From contig NC_044976.1 of assembly GCF_008728515.1 (NCBI RefSeq), forward strand, positions 213,653,467 to 213,717,466: a DNA stretch of 64,000 nt, written 5' to 3'. This document shows positions 11,428-22,705 of the stretch, one piece after another. The stretch comes from Papio anubis (lineage: Eukaryota > Chordata > Mammalia > Primates > Cercopithecidae). A program made the translations under genes and the position numbers. The notes beneath the pieces were generated by a model. The model was not told the origin of the DNA. It ran no database searches and saw only the letters and a program-made list of their open reading frames with translations. Each line of letters starts with the position of its first letter. Positions within the stretch are counted from its first letter, which is position 1.

Positions 11428-11672
11428 GTACATATGTTTTTATTCATGTATATGTGCACACATATATGTTTACTAATGCATATATGTATATCGATATATG
11501 TAGATGCATATATCCATACCTATACATATAGGTGTATATATGTACTGTATATAAGTGAATATGTATATAAATATATGCATATATCTTATATGTATATTTA
11601 CATGAGTGTATATATTTATGTGTGTCTATATACATACACATAATTATGTATCAGTCTTTGTATATATATTGG
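11428..11672. repeat. Degenerate TA/TATG-rich simple repeat
   Basis: About 245 bases made almost wholly of TATA, TATG and CATA steps with scattered interruptions, and many short self-complementary runs. It lies between two copies of a local duplication and may have helped form it. Confidence 0.85.
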
Positions 11673-11928
11673 GCCACAAGTTGCAGAGAGCCTAGGCAAG
11701 GTTGGCAGAAGGGACACAGTCCCCCAGAAGCTGTGGGCCGAGGAAGGGGTGTGACCCCAGGCGCCCAAGCCTACCTGGGCAGTATAAAGAGCTTTCTCTT
11801 CAAGGCCTACGCTGGTCTGGGGAAGGGAAGCCAGTGTTATCAGGTGGACCCCTTATCAGAGAAGGGCTGTTCTTTCATGTTGTTTTTGCTGTTCTAAAAA
11901 CAGAAACCACAGGCTATAACTGCTGCAA
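11673..11928. other. Unique sequence between duplicate copies
   Basis: No gene or repeat recognised. Confidence 0.4.
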
Positions 11929-12112
11929 GTTTCTTCATCTGTGGAATGGTCCATCCATCCTTCATAAAGTTGGCATGAGAATAAGATAGGTAAAGTGTTG
12001 CATTAGTGCATTTGTGTTGCTATAAACGAATACCTAAGACTGGTAATTTATACAGAAAAGAGGTTTATATGGCTCACGGTTCTGCAGGCTGTGCAAGCAC
12101 GGCACCAGCATC
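11929..12112. repeat. Local duplicate of the MIR/LTR junction, Alu-free
   Basis: This segment repeats 10576-10710 plus 11018-11068: the MIR block starting TTTCTTCATCTGTGGAATGG, the LTR end TGCATTAG, and LTR text to GCACCAGCATCTG. By eye there are about 15 differences over the first 135 positions. It lacks the Alu at 10711-11005 and so shows the pre-insertion state. It keeps the LTR target bases AGTGT at 11994-11998. Confidence 0.92.
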
Positions 12113-12129
12113 TGAATCCAAAGACTTTT

Positions 12130-12430
12130 GTTTTGTTTTGTTTTGTTTTTGAGATGGAGTCTCACTCTGTCACCCAGGCTGGAGGGCAGTAGGGCAATCT
12201 CAGCTCACCGCAAGCTCCGCCTCCCGGGTTCCTGCCATTCTCCTGCCTCAGCCTCCTGAGTAGCTGGGAATACAGGCGCCGCCACCACATCCGGCTAATT
12301 TTTTTGTATTTTTAGTAGAGACGGGATTTCACCATGTTAGCCAGGATAGTCTCGATCTCCTGACCTTGTGATCCACCCGCCTCGGCCTCCCAAAGTGCTG
12401 GGATTATAACATGAGCCACCGCGCCCGGCC
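12130..12430 (-). mobile_element. AluS-type element, full length
   Basis: A minus-strand Alu with a TTTTG-repeat tail at its start and GCGCCCGGCC at its end. A perfect 18-base TSD, CTGAATCCAAAGACTTTT, lies at 12112-12129 and 12431-12448. It sits exactly at the right edge of the local duplicate. Confidence 0.97.
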
Positions 12431-12448
12431 CTGAATCCAAAGACTTTT

Positions 12449-12949
12449 TAAAGGGAGAGCCAGTGGCTAAAGTGCCACAAGAAACAATGTCAGTAAGTCA
12501 CACTTGTGTCCTCTGAGTCTCAGGGTAGAAGAAAGGATCAGGTGGCGGTGTGGAGCCTGGGAGAGGAGGTGTCTGCGTGCAGGCCCGGGACGGGTCGTGA
12601 GCTGAGGAATGCCACCATGGCACACGCCTGCTTTTCTGGGCCTGCCTATTGCTGACCGGGGCAGTTCTGTTCCCAGGCCCTCAGGAGGGAGGCAGCGTAA
12701 ATCCAAGCAGCTGAAAGACAGAGGAGTGACCCTTTTTTATTTTTTTTTCCTAGCAATGACATTGTTCCAACTATGACACTAGCAATCTGGTCCCGTAACA
12801 CAGCATAGGACGTTTTTCTGCATAGCAATCCTCATTTCTGCTTCCTCCTTCGTGTCTTAGCCTCCCATCCAAGAGCAGCCTCTGGAAGCATGATGCCTGG
12901 TAAAAGGGGACGAGAATGAGCGAAAGGGACATCATAGTTCAAACAGCCA
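12449..12949. other. Unique sequence, no gene seen
   Basis: No repeat or exon recognised. A short T run lies at 12732-12749. Confidence 0.4.
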
Positions 12950-13080
12950 CTCTGCTCTAACTTGGGAGGGAACTTCACGTCCCTGAGCTCCAGCGACCCT
13001 CGGTTTCCTCCTTTGACAATGAGGACAAGTGTATTGAACCTCTCAGGGCTTTTGTGAGGATCCAGTGTGATTGTGTCTAC
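12950..13080 (+). repeat. MIR SINE fragment
   Basis: The blocks CGGTTTCCTCCTTTGACAAT, GAGGACAAGTGTATTGAACC and TTTTGTGAGGATCCAGTG match the middle and 3' part of forward MIR. Confidence 0.65.
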
Positions 13081-14814
13081 ACACACAGTGGGGTCTTAGA
13101 ACTCAATACAACATTGCACACGTACACCTCTTTCAGGGATTTGCACAGCCTAGGGACTCCTGCAAGATGGCTCATATTTTTGCCCCCAACTCAGTGGTGA
13201 CATTAAAAAGCACCAAAGGAGCATATCTCAGGCCTGTAACAAGCAGGCTGAGAATGCTGGAGCAGCAGGCTAGGGTCTCTCAGTGCCCTCCTGGAGAGGG
13301 AGTCCCAGCCTTTGGGCGAGGACACCAGTGGGCAGGGGGCTCTAGTTGTTATGGGGTGAGTGAGTATAGAAACTCAAAAAGGTTTTCAAAATCAATTTTG
13401 TTTTACTTTGAGTTTGACATTGGAATGATTCCAAAAAGATCTGGAGCTTAGATGTGGGCTGGATGTTGGTAGCAAGAATGTCCAATAATACATGTGCTTA
13501 CATAATGTGCAAGTCTATGCCATCCAGCACTTTCAGCAGCATGTGGGCAGGTGCAGGTGGGAGAGGAGTTTGGGAAGCAGCGCAGAATATCTCAGCACCA
13601 GGAAGACTGAAAAGGAGGCCAGCAGGCACGCTGAGACAGCAGCACCTTCACACCGGCCCGCCTTCACACCTAGTTACTAGACGGTTCCCAGTAAGAATGT
13701 TCATCTCCCTCTGGTCAATAGTTCTTCACCAAATAATCAAAATCAAATAAATCAAAGCCCGGTTGCACATCCATAATCTTTGTTTTCCTTCTTTGCTTTC
13801 CAGTCACAGCATTTGGGGCGTTGGCCCATCTCTTTCTACCCCTTTTGTCAACGGAGAGGCTTTGGAATCCTTCCCCTCGCCTCTCCTCACCCAGGGGTGG
13901 TCTGACCCTGCCCTCGAAGGAGAAACGCTTGGCAGCAGGGGGTGGAAAGGCTCCAGTGTGGCTGGAATGAACCTAGGGACAGATCCCCGGAGACTGTGTG
14001 GCTATTGACTCTCCTGCCAGTTGTCTGGAGAGAGAAGTACAAAGTGTCCACTGTGAGAGGTGCCTATCAGGCCATGCCAATCAGTGAGCGGACGACAGTG
14101 TGTGCTTTTGTGATCTGGAAGCCGAATGTGCCCAGGGCGGGGAGGAGTTAGGAGAGAAATTTCTGCAGCCTCAGGGCCTGGGCGCTGGGGAATGTACGAT
14201 GCCAGTGCTGTCTCCTCACCTGCCCCACATCAAGTGACTGACTTCGTTGAGATTCTTTGTCAAATTAAAGAGAGAGGCCAGAGGTAGGATGTGAGAAACA
14301 GCATCTCTATAGAAAAAGAAATGAAATGCTGCCTCACCTGCAGAATTGCAGTTGTGGAGCAGAGAGAGAAGATACTGCCAAAAAGAAAACAGAAAAAAGA
14401 GAGAAGCTCCTGTTTCCTAACTTGTTCATCTCTCATTATCAAAAGAGTTTCTGCGTTTCCAGCGGCGTTTCCCAGGAAAATGGAAATTCGGAAAGAATTC
14501 TATGTCATTTTTGGTATAGAGTGAAATATTCCTGGCAAATCCAGCTCTAAGGGAGAAGGCCCAAGGCTCCCTCTCAGATCCAGGACTTCCCTCCAGGGTC
14601 CCCAGACAGGTGTCCAACATATTTTCTTGGATTGCAACAAGCAGGCACCACCTTGGGAGATGGAGATCATGAATGAAAGAACTCACTCAAATGTGCAGTT
14701 GCTGGGACCCGCCAGGTGAACTCTTCTAGGAAAGGGTTCCTGAGTTTCTCCTTGGACCATGAGGCCCTTTCTGGGGCCACTTACACTGGTCTGCCTTGCC
14801 TGGGGGTAATGTTT
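13081..14814. other. Unique sequence, no gene seen
   Basis: No interspersed repeat was recognised in 1.7 kb. Frames up to 126 codons (13071-13451) show no domain and no biased composition that would suggest a protein. Confidence 0.4.
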
Positions 14815-14920
14815 GTTTCATTAGCCCCTCTAAATGTCAGACTCCTTGAGAGCAGGGACTTAAGCATTTGGGGGTCTTCTGAAGTTCTAAGCTCAGAATC
14901 TTGTAAATGACCGACACTTA
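14815..14920 (+). repeat. L2 LINE 3' end fragment
   Basis: CAGACTCCTTGAGAGCAGGG followed by a decayed CAGAATCTTGTAAATGACC block matches the conserved L2 3' end in forward orientation. Confidence 0.65.
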
Positions 14921-15889
14921 AAACACGTGTCAAACGAAAAAAAAAACCAAAAGGACTGGGAATATATGGCAGAAATGGCCTCCTTTTCTTGCTGCTCTCC
15001 TGCCCATCTTGCGTGTGACCACGGCATGACTGAGTGAGTGAAAAATCAGTCGGAGCCTGAGACATAGTTAACAGAAAGGTTCTGCCGCCCTTCACCTGGT
15101 CCCCAGGATTCGCAGGTTTTTTCTTAGGGTTAAAGTGCTACAATGTGAAAATGCCGAGTTAAAAGGCAAGGGGCTCCAGTGCCAGGCCCAGTGCTGGGGA
15201 AATTGGGTTTGCCCTGAGGGTGAAGACGGGAAGGAGCAGGAGACACATCTGCTTCTGGGAATAGGGGCAGGAGTGGGCAGGGATGGGCTAGGGAAGCATC
15301 ACCCCCAGGAGAAATGGTTCCTCTGGTGCCCAGGCTGGGAGGAAGAGCTCACCAAGCCTCTAGAGTCCAGGGCTCCCCGCACTGCAACCAAGGAAGGAAA
15401 GAAGGTGCTGGCTTCCAGCTCGTCGCAGCGATGGGAGGGGGAAGCATCACTCCTACTGGGGACCCTACAGACACAGAGAGGAGCCCGGATCACTGCACTC
15501 GTTAACCAGTGGCCCGCTGTCTGCAGGGACTGGTGGCAGGACCCAGGGATTTGTGTAGAGGGTGGAGGAGGACACAGAACTGCTGTTATTTCCTGCGACC
15601 CTCGGCAACTTCCAGGATGGCAGCAGGAAAATACCTGTGCGCTGTCACCAGCCTGCTCCCCTTCACTTCCCCCTCCTCGTGGGCAGCCCAGCAGGGCACA
15701 CAGAGGGCAGCACTGCCCATGCTCTGTCCACAGGGACAGGGACCCTGCTGGGGGAGGAAGGCTCTGCTTCCCACTAAAAGCAGAGATGCTGCCCAGGAAG
15801 CTCCTCTGCAGGTTCAGGAAGGTGAGCCCTCCCGTTGGTCTCCTCTTTATTTCTTCTAACCTCACCCGAGACAAAAGGAAGCCTTTAAA
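14921..15889. other. GC-rich unique sequence open on both strands
   Basis: A 281-codon plus-strand frame (15135-15980) and a 242-codon minus-strand frame (15299-16027) overlap almost completely. Neither has a domain, and the last 25-30 codons of the plus-strand frame run into L1 sequence. Open frames on both strands are expected from GC-rich DNA poor in TAA and TAG. I do not call a gene. Confidence 0.4.
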
Positions 15890-16670
15890 TAGAACAGGGA
15901 AAAATATCAGGAGAATGCACATTAAAACCACAAGGAGATACCACCGTACTCCTGCAAGGATGGCCATTATCGAAAAGTGAAGAAACAATAGATGTTGGCG
16001 TGGAGGTGGTGGAGACGGAATGCTCATACGTAGCTGGTGGGAATGTGAGTGAGCACAGGCTCTGTGGAAAACAGTATGGAGGTTTCTTAAACAACTGCAA
16101 GCAGATCTACCATTTGATCCAGCAGTCCCGTTACCGGGTATTTAACCAAAGTAAATGAAGTCATTATATCAAAAACACATCTGCATGCGTATGTTCATTA
16201 TGGCACAATTGTGAAGATATGGAACCAATGTAAGTACCCATCGATCAATGAGTGGATACAGAAAATGTGGTATGTATACACCATGGCATGCTACTCAGCC
16301 TCAGAAGAGTGAAATAATGTCTTGGATGGAGCTGAAGGCCATTATTCTAAGTGAAGTAACTCGGGAACGGAAAACCAAATATGCTACCTTCTCACCTAAA
16401 AATGGGAGCTAAGCTATGGGTACACAGAGGCAGACTTCAGAGACTCAGAATGGGGAGGATGGGAAGGAGGTGAGAGATAAAAACCACATATTGGGTACGA
16501 TGTACACTACTTGGGTGACCACTGCACTAAAATCTCTGATTTCACCACTAGACAATTCATTCATGTAACCAAAACCCACTTATACCCCAAAAGCTATTGA
16601 AAACTTTTTAAAAATTTTAATAATAAAGTCAAAACTATATAATAGATAACCTCATAAAAATCTTGAAAAA
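15890..16670 (+). mobile_element. L1 3' end (ORF2 C-terminal remnant and 3' UTR)
   Basis: The text ATGCACATTAAAACCACAAG, GATTTACC-like and ATCCAGCAGTCCCGTTACC blocks, then GAATGTGGTATG-like and ATGGAGCTGAAGGCCATTA, follow the 3' end of L1 in order. It ends with ACCCACTTATACCCC and an A-rich tail near 16600-16670. It is 5'-truncated and the frame is broken. The age suits an L1PB/L1MA-like copy. The CA-rich minisatellite begins about 120 bases further on. Confidence 0.88.
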
Positions 16671-16789
16671 ATAAAGAGGACGTGGAAAAACAGCGAAGAC
16701 TCATTTTCAAGTATCAATAGTGAAAATTAATCCCTGGGACTGTAACAATTGCTCTGGGTTATCCTTGTCTATTCCCCAACACCAGTATC

Positions 16790-17848
16790 TCACACACACG
16801 TGAGGGCACACACACTCTCACACGTGAGGGTGCACACACACACTCACACGTGAGGGCACACACACTCACACACACACTCACACGTGAGGGCACACACACA
16901 CGTGAGGGCACACATACACTCACGTGAGGGCACACACACACACACTCACACGTGAGGACACACACTCACACATGAGGGCGCACACTCACACATGAGAGCG
17001 CACACACACACACGAGGGCACACACACTCTCTCTCACACGTGAGGGCGCACACACACACTCACACATGTGGGCGCACACACTCACACACGTGAGGGCACA
17101 CACACACTCTCACACGTGAGGGCGCACACACACACTTCACACGTAAGCGGCGCATACACACACACACGGAGGGCACACACACATGTGTGGGCACACACAT
17201 GTGAGCGCACATACACACACACGGGAGGGCACAATGCATAACACATGGAGCATGCACACACACACGTGAGGGTGTGAACACACACACATGTGAGGGCGCG
17301 CACCCACACTCACACGCGAGGGCACACACACGCGAGGGCACACGCTACTCACACGCGGAGGGCACACAATAATGCGAGGGCACACACACATGAGGGCTGC
17401 ACACACACACTCACACGCAAGTGAGGGCACGCGACACACACACCATTACGTGAGGGCTGCACACACACACGGGAGGACACACACACACGCGAGGGAGCAT
17501 TACACACGCGGGAGGCACATGCACACACACAGACTCACACGTAGGACTCCACACACACACGCGGAGAGGACACACACACAGACGCGAGGGAGCACACGGA
17601 GGGCATGCACACACAGACTCGGCCACCAGGACGACACACACACGTGAGGGTGCACACACGGAGTAAGCACACACACACACACACACGCGGAGGGCATACA
17701 CACGTGAGGGCACACACACACTCACACATGAGGGCACATACACACACACACGTGAGGGCACACACACGTGAGGGCACACACACACGTAAGGACACATACA
17801 CGTGAGGGCACACACACTCACACGTGAGGACGCACGCGCACACACAGA
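16790..17848. repeat. CA-rich minisatellite with arrayed CACGTG E-boxes
   Basis: About 1.06 kb of imperfect units built on CACTCACACGTGAGGGCA with variable CA runs between them. I count 17 exact CACGTG hexamers, starting at 16797, 16821, 16847, 16881, 16899, 16921, 16949, 17037, 17087, 17113, 17263, 17641, 17701, 17749, 17765, 17799 and 17821. The flanks of the array are regular. The centre (17150-17640) is degenerate and richer in CGCG variants. CACGTG is the site of bHLH-zip factors (MYC/MAX, USF) and of CLOCK/BMAL1. Alternating CA/TG tracts can also adopt Z-DNA. The minus-strand frames rich in Cys and Val are low-complexity shadows and not proteins. Confidence 0.95.
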
Positions 17849-17974
17849 GTTAGTTCACTGCAAAGTGAAGCATCTTCCCTCCGACGCATCAAGATTGAGG
17901 TTTAGACAAGAGCCTCCTAAACAGCCAGGAAGAACTGAGGGCCTAAAGTCTCATTAGAATTTCACGCTGCAAAG

Positions 17975-18273
17975 GGCTGGGCTCAGTGGCTCACGCCTGT
18001 AACCCCAGCACTTGGAGAGGCCGAGGCCGGCGGATGGCTTGAGGTTGGGAGACCAGCCTGGCCAACACGGTGAAACTTGGTCTCTACTAAAAACACAAAA
18101 AGTAGCCGGGTGTGGTGGCAGGTGCCTGTAATCCCAGCTACTTGGGTGGCTGAGGCAGGAGAATTGCTTGAACTTGGGAGGCAGAGGTTGCAGTGAGCCG
18201 AGATGGGCTACTGTACTCCAGCCTGGGCGACAGAGCAAGACTCTGTCTCAAAAAAAAAAAAAAAAAAAACCAA
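17975..18273 (+). mobile_element. AluS-type element, full length
   Basis: A complete Alu from GGCTGGGCTCAGTGG to the A tail. Imperfect 17-base TSDs at 17958-17974 and 18274-18290 both end GCTGCAAAG and differ at three positions, two of them typical C-to-T decay. Confidence 0.96.
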
Positions 18274-18290
18274 AATGTTATGCTGCAAAG

Positions 18291-20279
18291 AATGCAATTC
18301 TTTTCATTGATTCTCTTAAAGTCTGAAACCTGTAGCAGAGCCCGTTTGTGGGAGGTGTCATTCCAGCTATTACGCACCAGCTTGTACACGCACCAATCAG
18401 ATAATTTGGAAAAGCTCAGGTAATGTGGAAATTATTAGAATATTGAAGGCTGCATGTTGACTAAGTATAGGGAAAGGGAGATTAACATTCCTGAATCCTC
18501 GGTTCCCATGAAACGTCACGCTCTCTCCCAAGCAGCCTCTCACTGAATCGGGAGGTGGTGGCCAGAGGGCCTTTCATCTGCTATCCAGTGAAACTGAAAC
18601 TCAGACAAGAGAACAGAATGGTGTGGGGGCGTCGGCTGGCTGTGAAGGAGAGCTGTTGTTGCAGCTCCTGAACCCAGAGAGAAGGAAGGAGAGAGAGCTG
18701 GGGACCCCGGTCAAGGCTCAAGGGCCCCTCCTGCCGCACTGAGAGCCTTGCTCTCCCTGGCTTCCCAGCCCCCACTCGCCATGTTCCCTGCCGCACACAG
18801 TCTGCTGACCAGAGGCTGGGGAGATCCAAGGCACTGCTTCATCCTGGTCTCCAGAAAAATGAACTCCCTAAACAGAAATGGCATCTCTTTTCGATGCAGA
18901 AACTCACTGCTGCTCCTTCTTCATGCCCGCTCCCAGCACCTCTGGGGCATCCACCCTGTGCCCATACCACTGTGGCAGCTCAGGGCAAGGGGAAAAACGG
19001 CAAGCATCTGTGAACTCAAGGATCACAGAGCTTCTCACAGAAAGAAGGGATGGAACATTGCTCACAATTAAATGGACTCCCAATGTAAGTGCAAATCAGA
19101 GTAAGGGCAAAATCAGTAACCTGGATGGAAAGTGTAGAAGCCCCCTGGCCAAAGCTTCTGAGTCTCCCAGGACAGCCCTGATCTCAAATATTCCGTCCCC
19201 AAAAGCCGCTGAAATGTTCCAGTGTTTCTGGCGTTTAGGGACTCCTAAACACCATCTCTCCAATTGCCTCTCGCTCCTGGAAGCTGCAGGCTTGCATCTT
19301 TCAGACAGTGGCTACTTTAACTTGGAAACAGTGGTCCCTGCCACGGAGGCCAATTAAGAATGAACTTTTATCTGTGGTGGCCAGCGATGTCCCTAGAGGA
19401 GAAGAAAAAAGGGATGGACATCAGCTGAGGATCGCAAATGATGGGCTGTCTCGACAAGGGGAATGACGGGAGCCGGAGGCCGAGGCTGAAAGTGGAGGAT
19501 GTGTTCCCTGGCCCTGTAGAGGCAGGGGTTTGTGGCACGGGAGTGTGGGGAGGTGACAAGGATGGGAGCTTGGTGTAAGCTGATGATGTGGGGCCTCAAA
19601 CACCCAACCTAGCAGTGCAGACTTGATGCTTTATGCCGGTGTCTCCTGAAAAACCTAGTGTTCTCCCCGATCTTAACAGATGTTCCATGAGGGATGGGGG
19701 CTGGATCCCACTCTCCATCCTTCCTTGTCTTATTCTGTTCCCTGGAAGTCTGGCCTCTACCATGTGCTGGACTCTCATGCCCTTTGGCTTTGGGTTGGGT
19801 TCAGTCGGTACGAGGGATTGAGAGAGGAAGCCAGTGTATTTATTCTCCAGGCTCCTTGCCGCCATGCTGTTTGCAAGTGTCAGGAAGTGCCCCTTCCAAG
19901 CTCATACCTGGGCCCGGCTCTGCTCTCTTCCCTCCTGGTGGAGCCTCAGGTGGGAGCAGCTTCCCTCTGTTGCCAGTCCCTGGGTGTCTCATCATCCCCT
20001 TGCCGGTTTTCTTGCTCTGTTCACACTTTTGTTGACAGTCCCCACAATGACTCCTTTCAGGGAGCCATCTGTTTCCCGCCAGGATCCCAGTCAAGTAAAT
20101 TTGGGGGACACGCCTGAAAATTCGCCAAGCTTATTAGCATCTCAAAGCTCCAAAAAGTCCTGCTGTAAAGAAACCCTTATATTTTGTTTGGTCTACAAAA
20201 TCATTTTTTTTCATGGAATATATTCCCTGAAATGGAATTAATTCTTACAGAGCGTAAGAAATGCACTATAAATGAAGGG
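18291..20279. other. Unique sequence, no gene seen
   Basis: About 2 kb without a recognised repeat. Frames up to 159 codons (18878-19357) lack domains, and overlapping frames are open on both strands. Confidence 0.4.
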
Positions 20280-20465
20280 TCATTTGAGGAGGGGAGTGAC
20301 AACCTCAAAGCAATGTTTTAGGAAAAGTAGTTTGACCACTGGGAAGGTTGGATTGGGAAGAACGGAAACAGGGAGATCAGAAAGGAGCGTGGGTAATAGT
20401 CTCAGCATGAAGGTGTGATGCGGGTCATGGCAGTGGGAGGGAAGGGACATGGAACAGCTTCTACT
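20280..20465 (-). repeat. L2 LINE ORF2-region fragment
   Basis: The plus-strand text GAGGGGAGTGACAACCTC, AGTAGTTTGACCACTGGGA, ACAGGGAGATCAGAAAGGAG and CATGGCAGTGGGAGGGAAG follows the reverse complement of L2 around the end of the reverse transcriptase gene. It is diverged and broken. Confidence 0.55.
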
Positions 20466-21369
20466 GGGCCCTTCACCAGTCCCCATGAGGCTGGGCAGCT
20501 ACTGCGGCCTCCAGCAAGAACAGAGCCTCTGCCAATGGCGAGTTCCATGATCCAGCACACATATCCTCCTTAATTGTTATTTTTATCATCAAATTTTATT
20601 TTATTAGAATTCTTATTAGGAACACTCAGAAAATACTACCTACTACGCAAAAAGTGGACAGGACCCAGAAGTAGAATGAAATCTGCTCATTAAATACAAT
20701 CAATTCTTTCTCCCCAGTGGTGGTACAAGTCAAAAATAGAACCCGTTTTGATGAGAAAACTGCAAATTTTAATAACTGTGACGACATGTTATTAAACAGG
20801 AATTAGAATGCTGAGGAGTATGTTTTGGAGGGCGATTAATAGACCCGCCCCTGGTCTCATGCTAATGTGAAACTGCTTTTTTCTCAAGAACCTCCTTGGT
20901 CGAGGGTCTTAATTTATGAGGTTTTGTGTCAGTAGATCTTTTGCCATATCCTTCAATAAGACTAGCACTGCTGTATTCTCCTGACAAACTCCAAGGACCA
21001 AAGGGGTCCCAGCAGTTCCTCTTTGTCTTCTGTAGGTATTGCATCATGGCCCGGGAGACTACGCAACCACTTCTGTCTTCCTGTGTTCACATTTCTGCTT
21101 AATATTTTTACCCTAATTGAACTTTTTCACAGAAATCCAGAGATAGAACTGAGAACCCCAGGCCTCCCAATAGGCGTGTTGTTAAGGTGGTATAATCAAT
21201 TCTCAATTATTTTCAACAAGGAAAGGAAGCATTAGAGCTGGTACCAGAGGACTACAGGAAGCCTGCTCAGCAGGCTGGAGTCACGGAGGACTCAGGGGCC
21301 CGGCACACACCCTGCCAGTACTACGAGTTCTTGGTTAGATAAAAGCCAGAAAGAGTCTGCCCTGCCTTG
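20466..21369. other. Unique sequence, no gene seen
   Basis: An AT-rich patch lies at 20570-20640. No repeat or exon was recognised. Confidence 0.4.
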
Positions 21370-21391
21370 CCCTTTCTTTTCTTTTTCTTTT

Positions 21392-21446
<55 letters not shown>

Positions 21447-21645
21447 CTTTCTTTCTTTCTTTCATCTTTCTCTCTTTCTCCCCCCCTTCTTTCTTTTTCT
21501 TTCTTTTCTTATCTTCCTCCCTCCCTCCCTCTCTCTCTTTCTTTCTTTCATCTTTCTCTTTCTCCCTCTCTCCCTTCTTTCTTTTCTCTTTCTTTCTTTC
21601 TCTTTCTTTCTTTCTTTTCTTATCTCCCTCCCTCCTTCCTTTCTT

Positions 21646-21723
<78 letters not shown>

Positions 21724-21726
21724 TCG
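21370..21726. repeat. Polypyrimidine (TTTC)n/(TC)n microsatellite
   Basis: About 357 bases with almost only C and T on the plus strand: TTTC runs at both ends, TCCC and CTCT blocks, and a (CT)n run near 21651-21680. It directly abuts the 3' end of the minus-strand Alu at 21727 and most simply arose by expansion of its poly(A) tail. Confidence 0.95.
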
Positions 21727-22000
21727 AGTTTCACTTTTGTCTCCCAGGTTGGGGTGTAATGGCATGACCTTGGCTCATTGCAACCTCCACCTTACAGGTT
21801 CAAGCAATTCTCCTGCCTCAGCCTCCTGAGTAGCTGGGATGTGCCTTCCACCATGCCCAGATAATTTTTTTTGTATTTTTAGTAGAGACAGGGGTTTCAC
21901 CATGTTGGCCAGGCTGATCCTGAACTCCTGACCTCAGGTGATCCCCCTGCTCGGCCTCCCAAAGTGCTGGGATTGCAGGTGTGAGCCACCATGCCCAGCC
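21727..22000 (-). mobile_element. AluS-type element with expanded tail
   Basis: A minus-strand Alu from GAGTTTCACTTTTGTCTCCC to GAGCCACCATGCCCAGCC. A short deletion follows GTAGCTGGGAT. Its A tail is replaced by the TTTC tract. Confidence 0.95.
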
Positions 22001-22188
22001 AAAAGGATCCCTCTCTAAGTGGTTTGGATCCAGGGGATACAGCCTTCCTGGAGAAGAGTGCATGGGTTTAGAAGACACAATCGCTGTCTCCAATACCCAG
22101 GAATAGTCATGGGAAAAAGAGAGAGGGCTTATTCCCTGCAGCTCTGAAGAAGGGCCTGACAAATGGTCAAAATGCTAGAGTACTATGA

Positions 22189-22484
22189 GGCCAGGTGCAG
22201 TCGCTCACACCTGTAATCCCAGCACTTTGGAAGGCCTAGGTGAGAGAACAGCTTGAGCCCAGGAGTTGGAGATCAGCTGGGCAACATAGTGAGACTATGT
22301 CTCTACAAAAAAAAATTTTTTTAAATCAGGCAAGTTTGATGGCACCCACCTGTAGTCCCAGCCACTGAGAAGACTGTGGCAGGAGGGTCCCTCGAGCCCA
22401 GGTGCTCCAAGTTACAATGAGCTATGATCTTACCAATGCACTCCAGCCTGGGCGACAGAGTGAGACCCTGCCTTAAAAGAAAAT
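22189..22484 (+). mobile_element. AluJ-type element
   Basis: A diverged full-length Alu from GGCCAGGTGCAGTCG. 18-base TSDs AATGCTAGAGTACTATGA (22171-22188) and AATGCTATGGTACTATGA (22485-22502) differ at two positions. It appears to have landed in an older L1 3' end that continues after it. Confidence 0.95.
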
Positions 22485-22499
22485 AATGCTATGGTACTA

Positions 22500-22705
22500 T
22501 GAACTCTGGGTGATAATATGTCAAGGTTGGTTCATCCATTGTAAAAAATGTACCACTCTGGTGGGAGATGTTGACAACACAGGAGGCTACTCTGTGGAAG
22601 GGGCGGGGAGGTGGGTGGGCAAAGAGAATATAGGAAATCTCTGTACCTTCTGAATTTTGCTGTGAACCTAAAACTAACCCCTGCAAAATAAAGTCAACTT
22701 AAAAA
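22500..22705 (+). mobile_element. Old L1 (L1M) 3' end
   Basis: ATTGTAAAAAATGTACCACT, CTGGTGGGAGATGTTGACAA and GCTGTGAACCTAAAACTAA followed by AATAAAGT match the 3' UTR of mammalian-wide L1M elements. Confidence 0.75.

Noticed and set aside
15135..16027. Overlapping 281-codon plus-strand and 242-codon minus-strand frames
   Set aside because: Both strands are open because the DNA is GC-rich. No domain is recognisable, and the plus-strand frame ends inside an L1 3' end. No splice or promoter evidence.
16759..17845. Cys/Val-rich frames on the minus strand and His/Thr-rich frames on the plus strand
   Set aside because: They are translations of the CA-rich minisatellite in several frames at once, without codon constraint.
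16790..17848. CRISPR array
   Set aside because: Units are imperfect and contiguous, there are no unique spacers, and the surroundings are primate genomic DNA.
21292..21765. 157-codon Lys/Glu/Arg-rich minus-strand frame and a Phe/Leu/Ser-rich plus-strand frame
   Set aside because: Both are translations of the TTTC/GAAA microsatellite and adjoining Alu.
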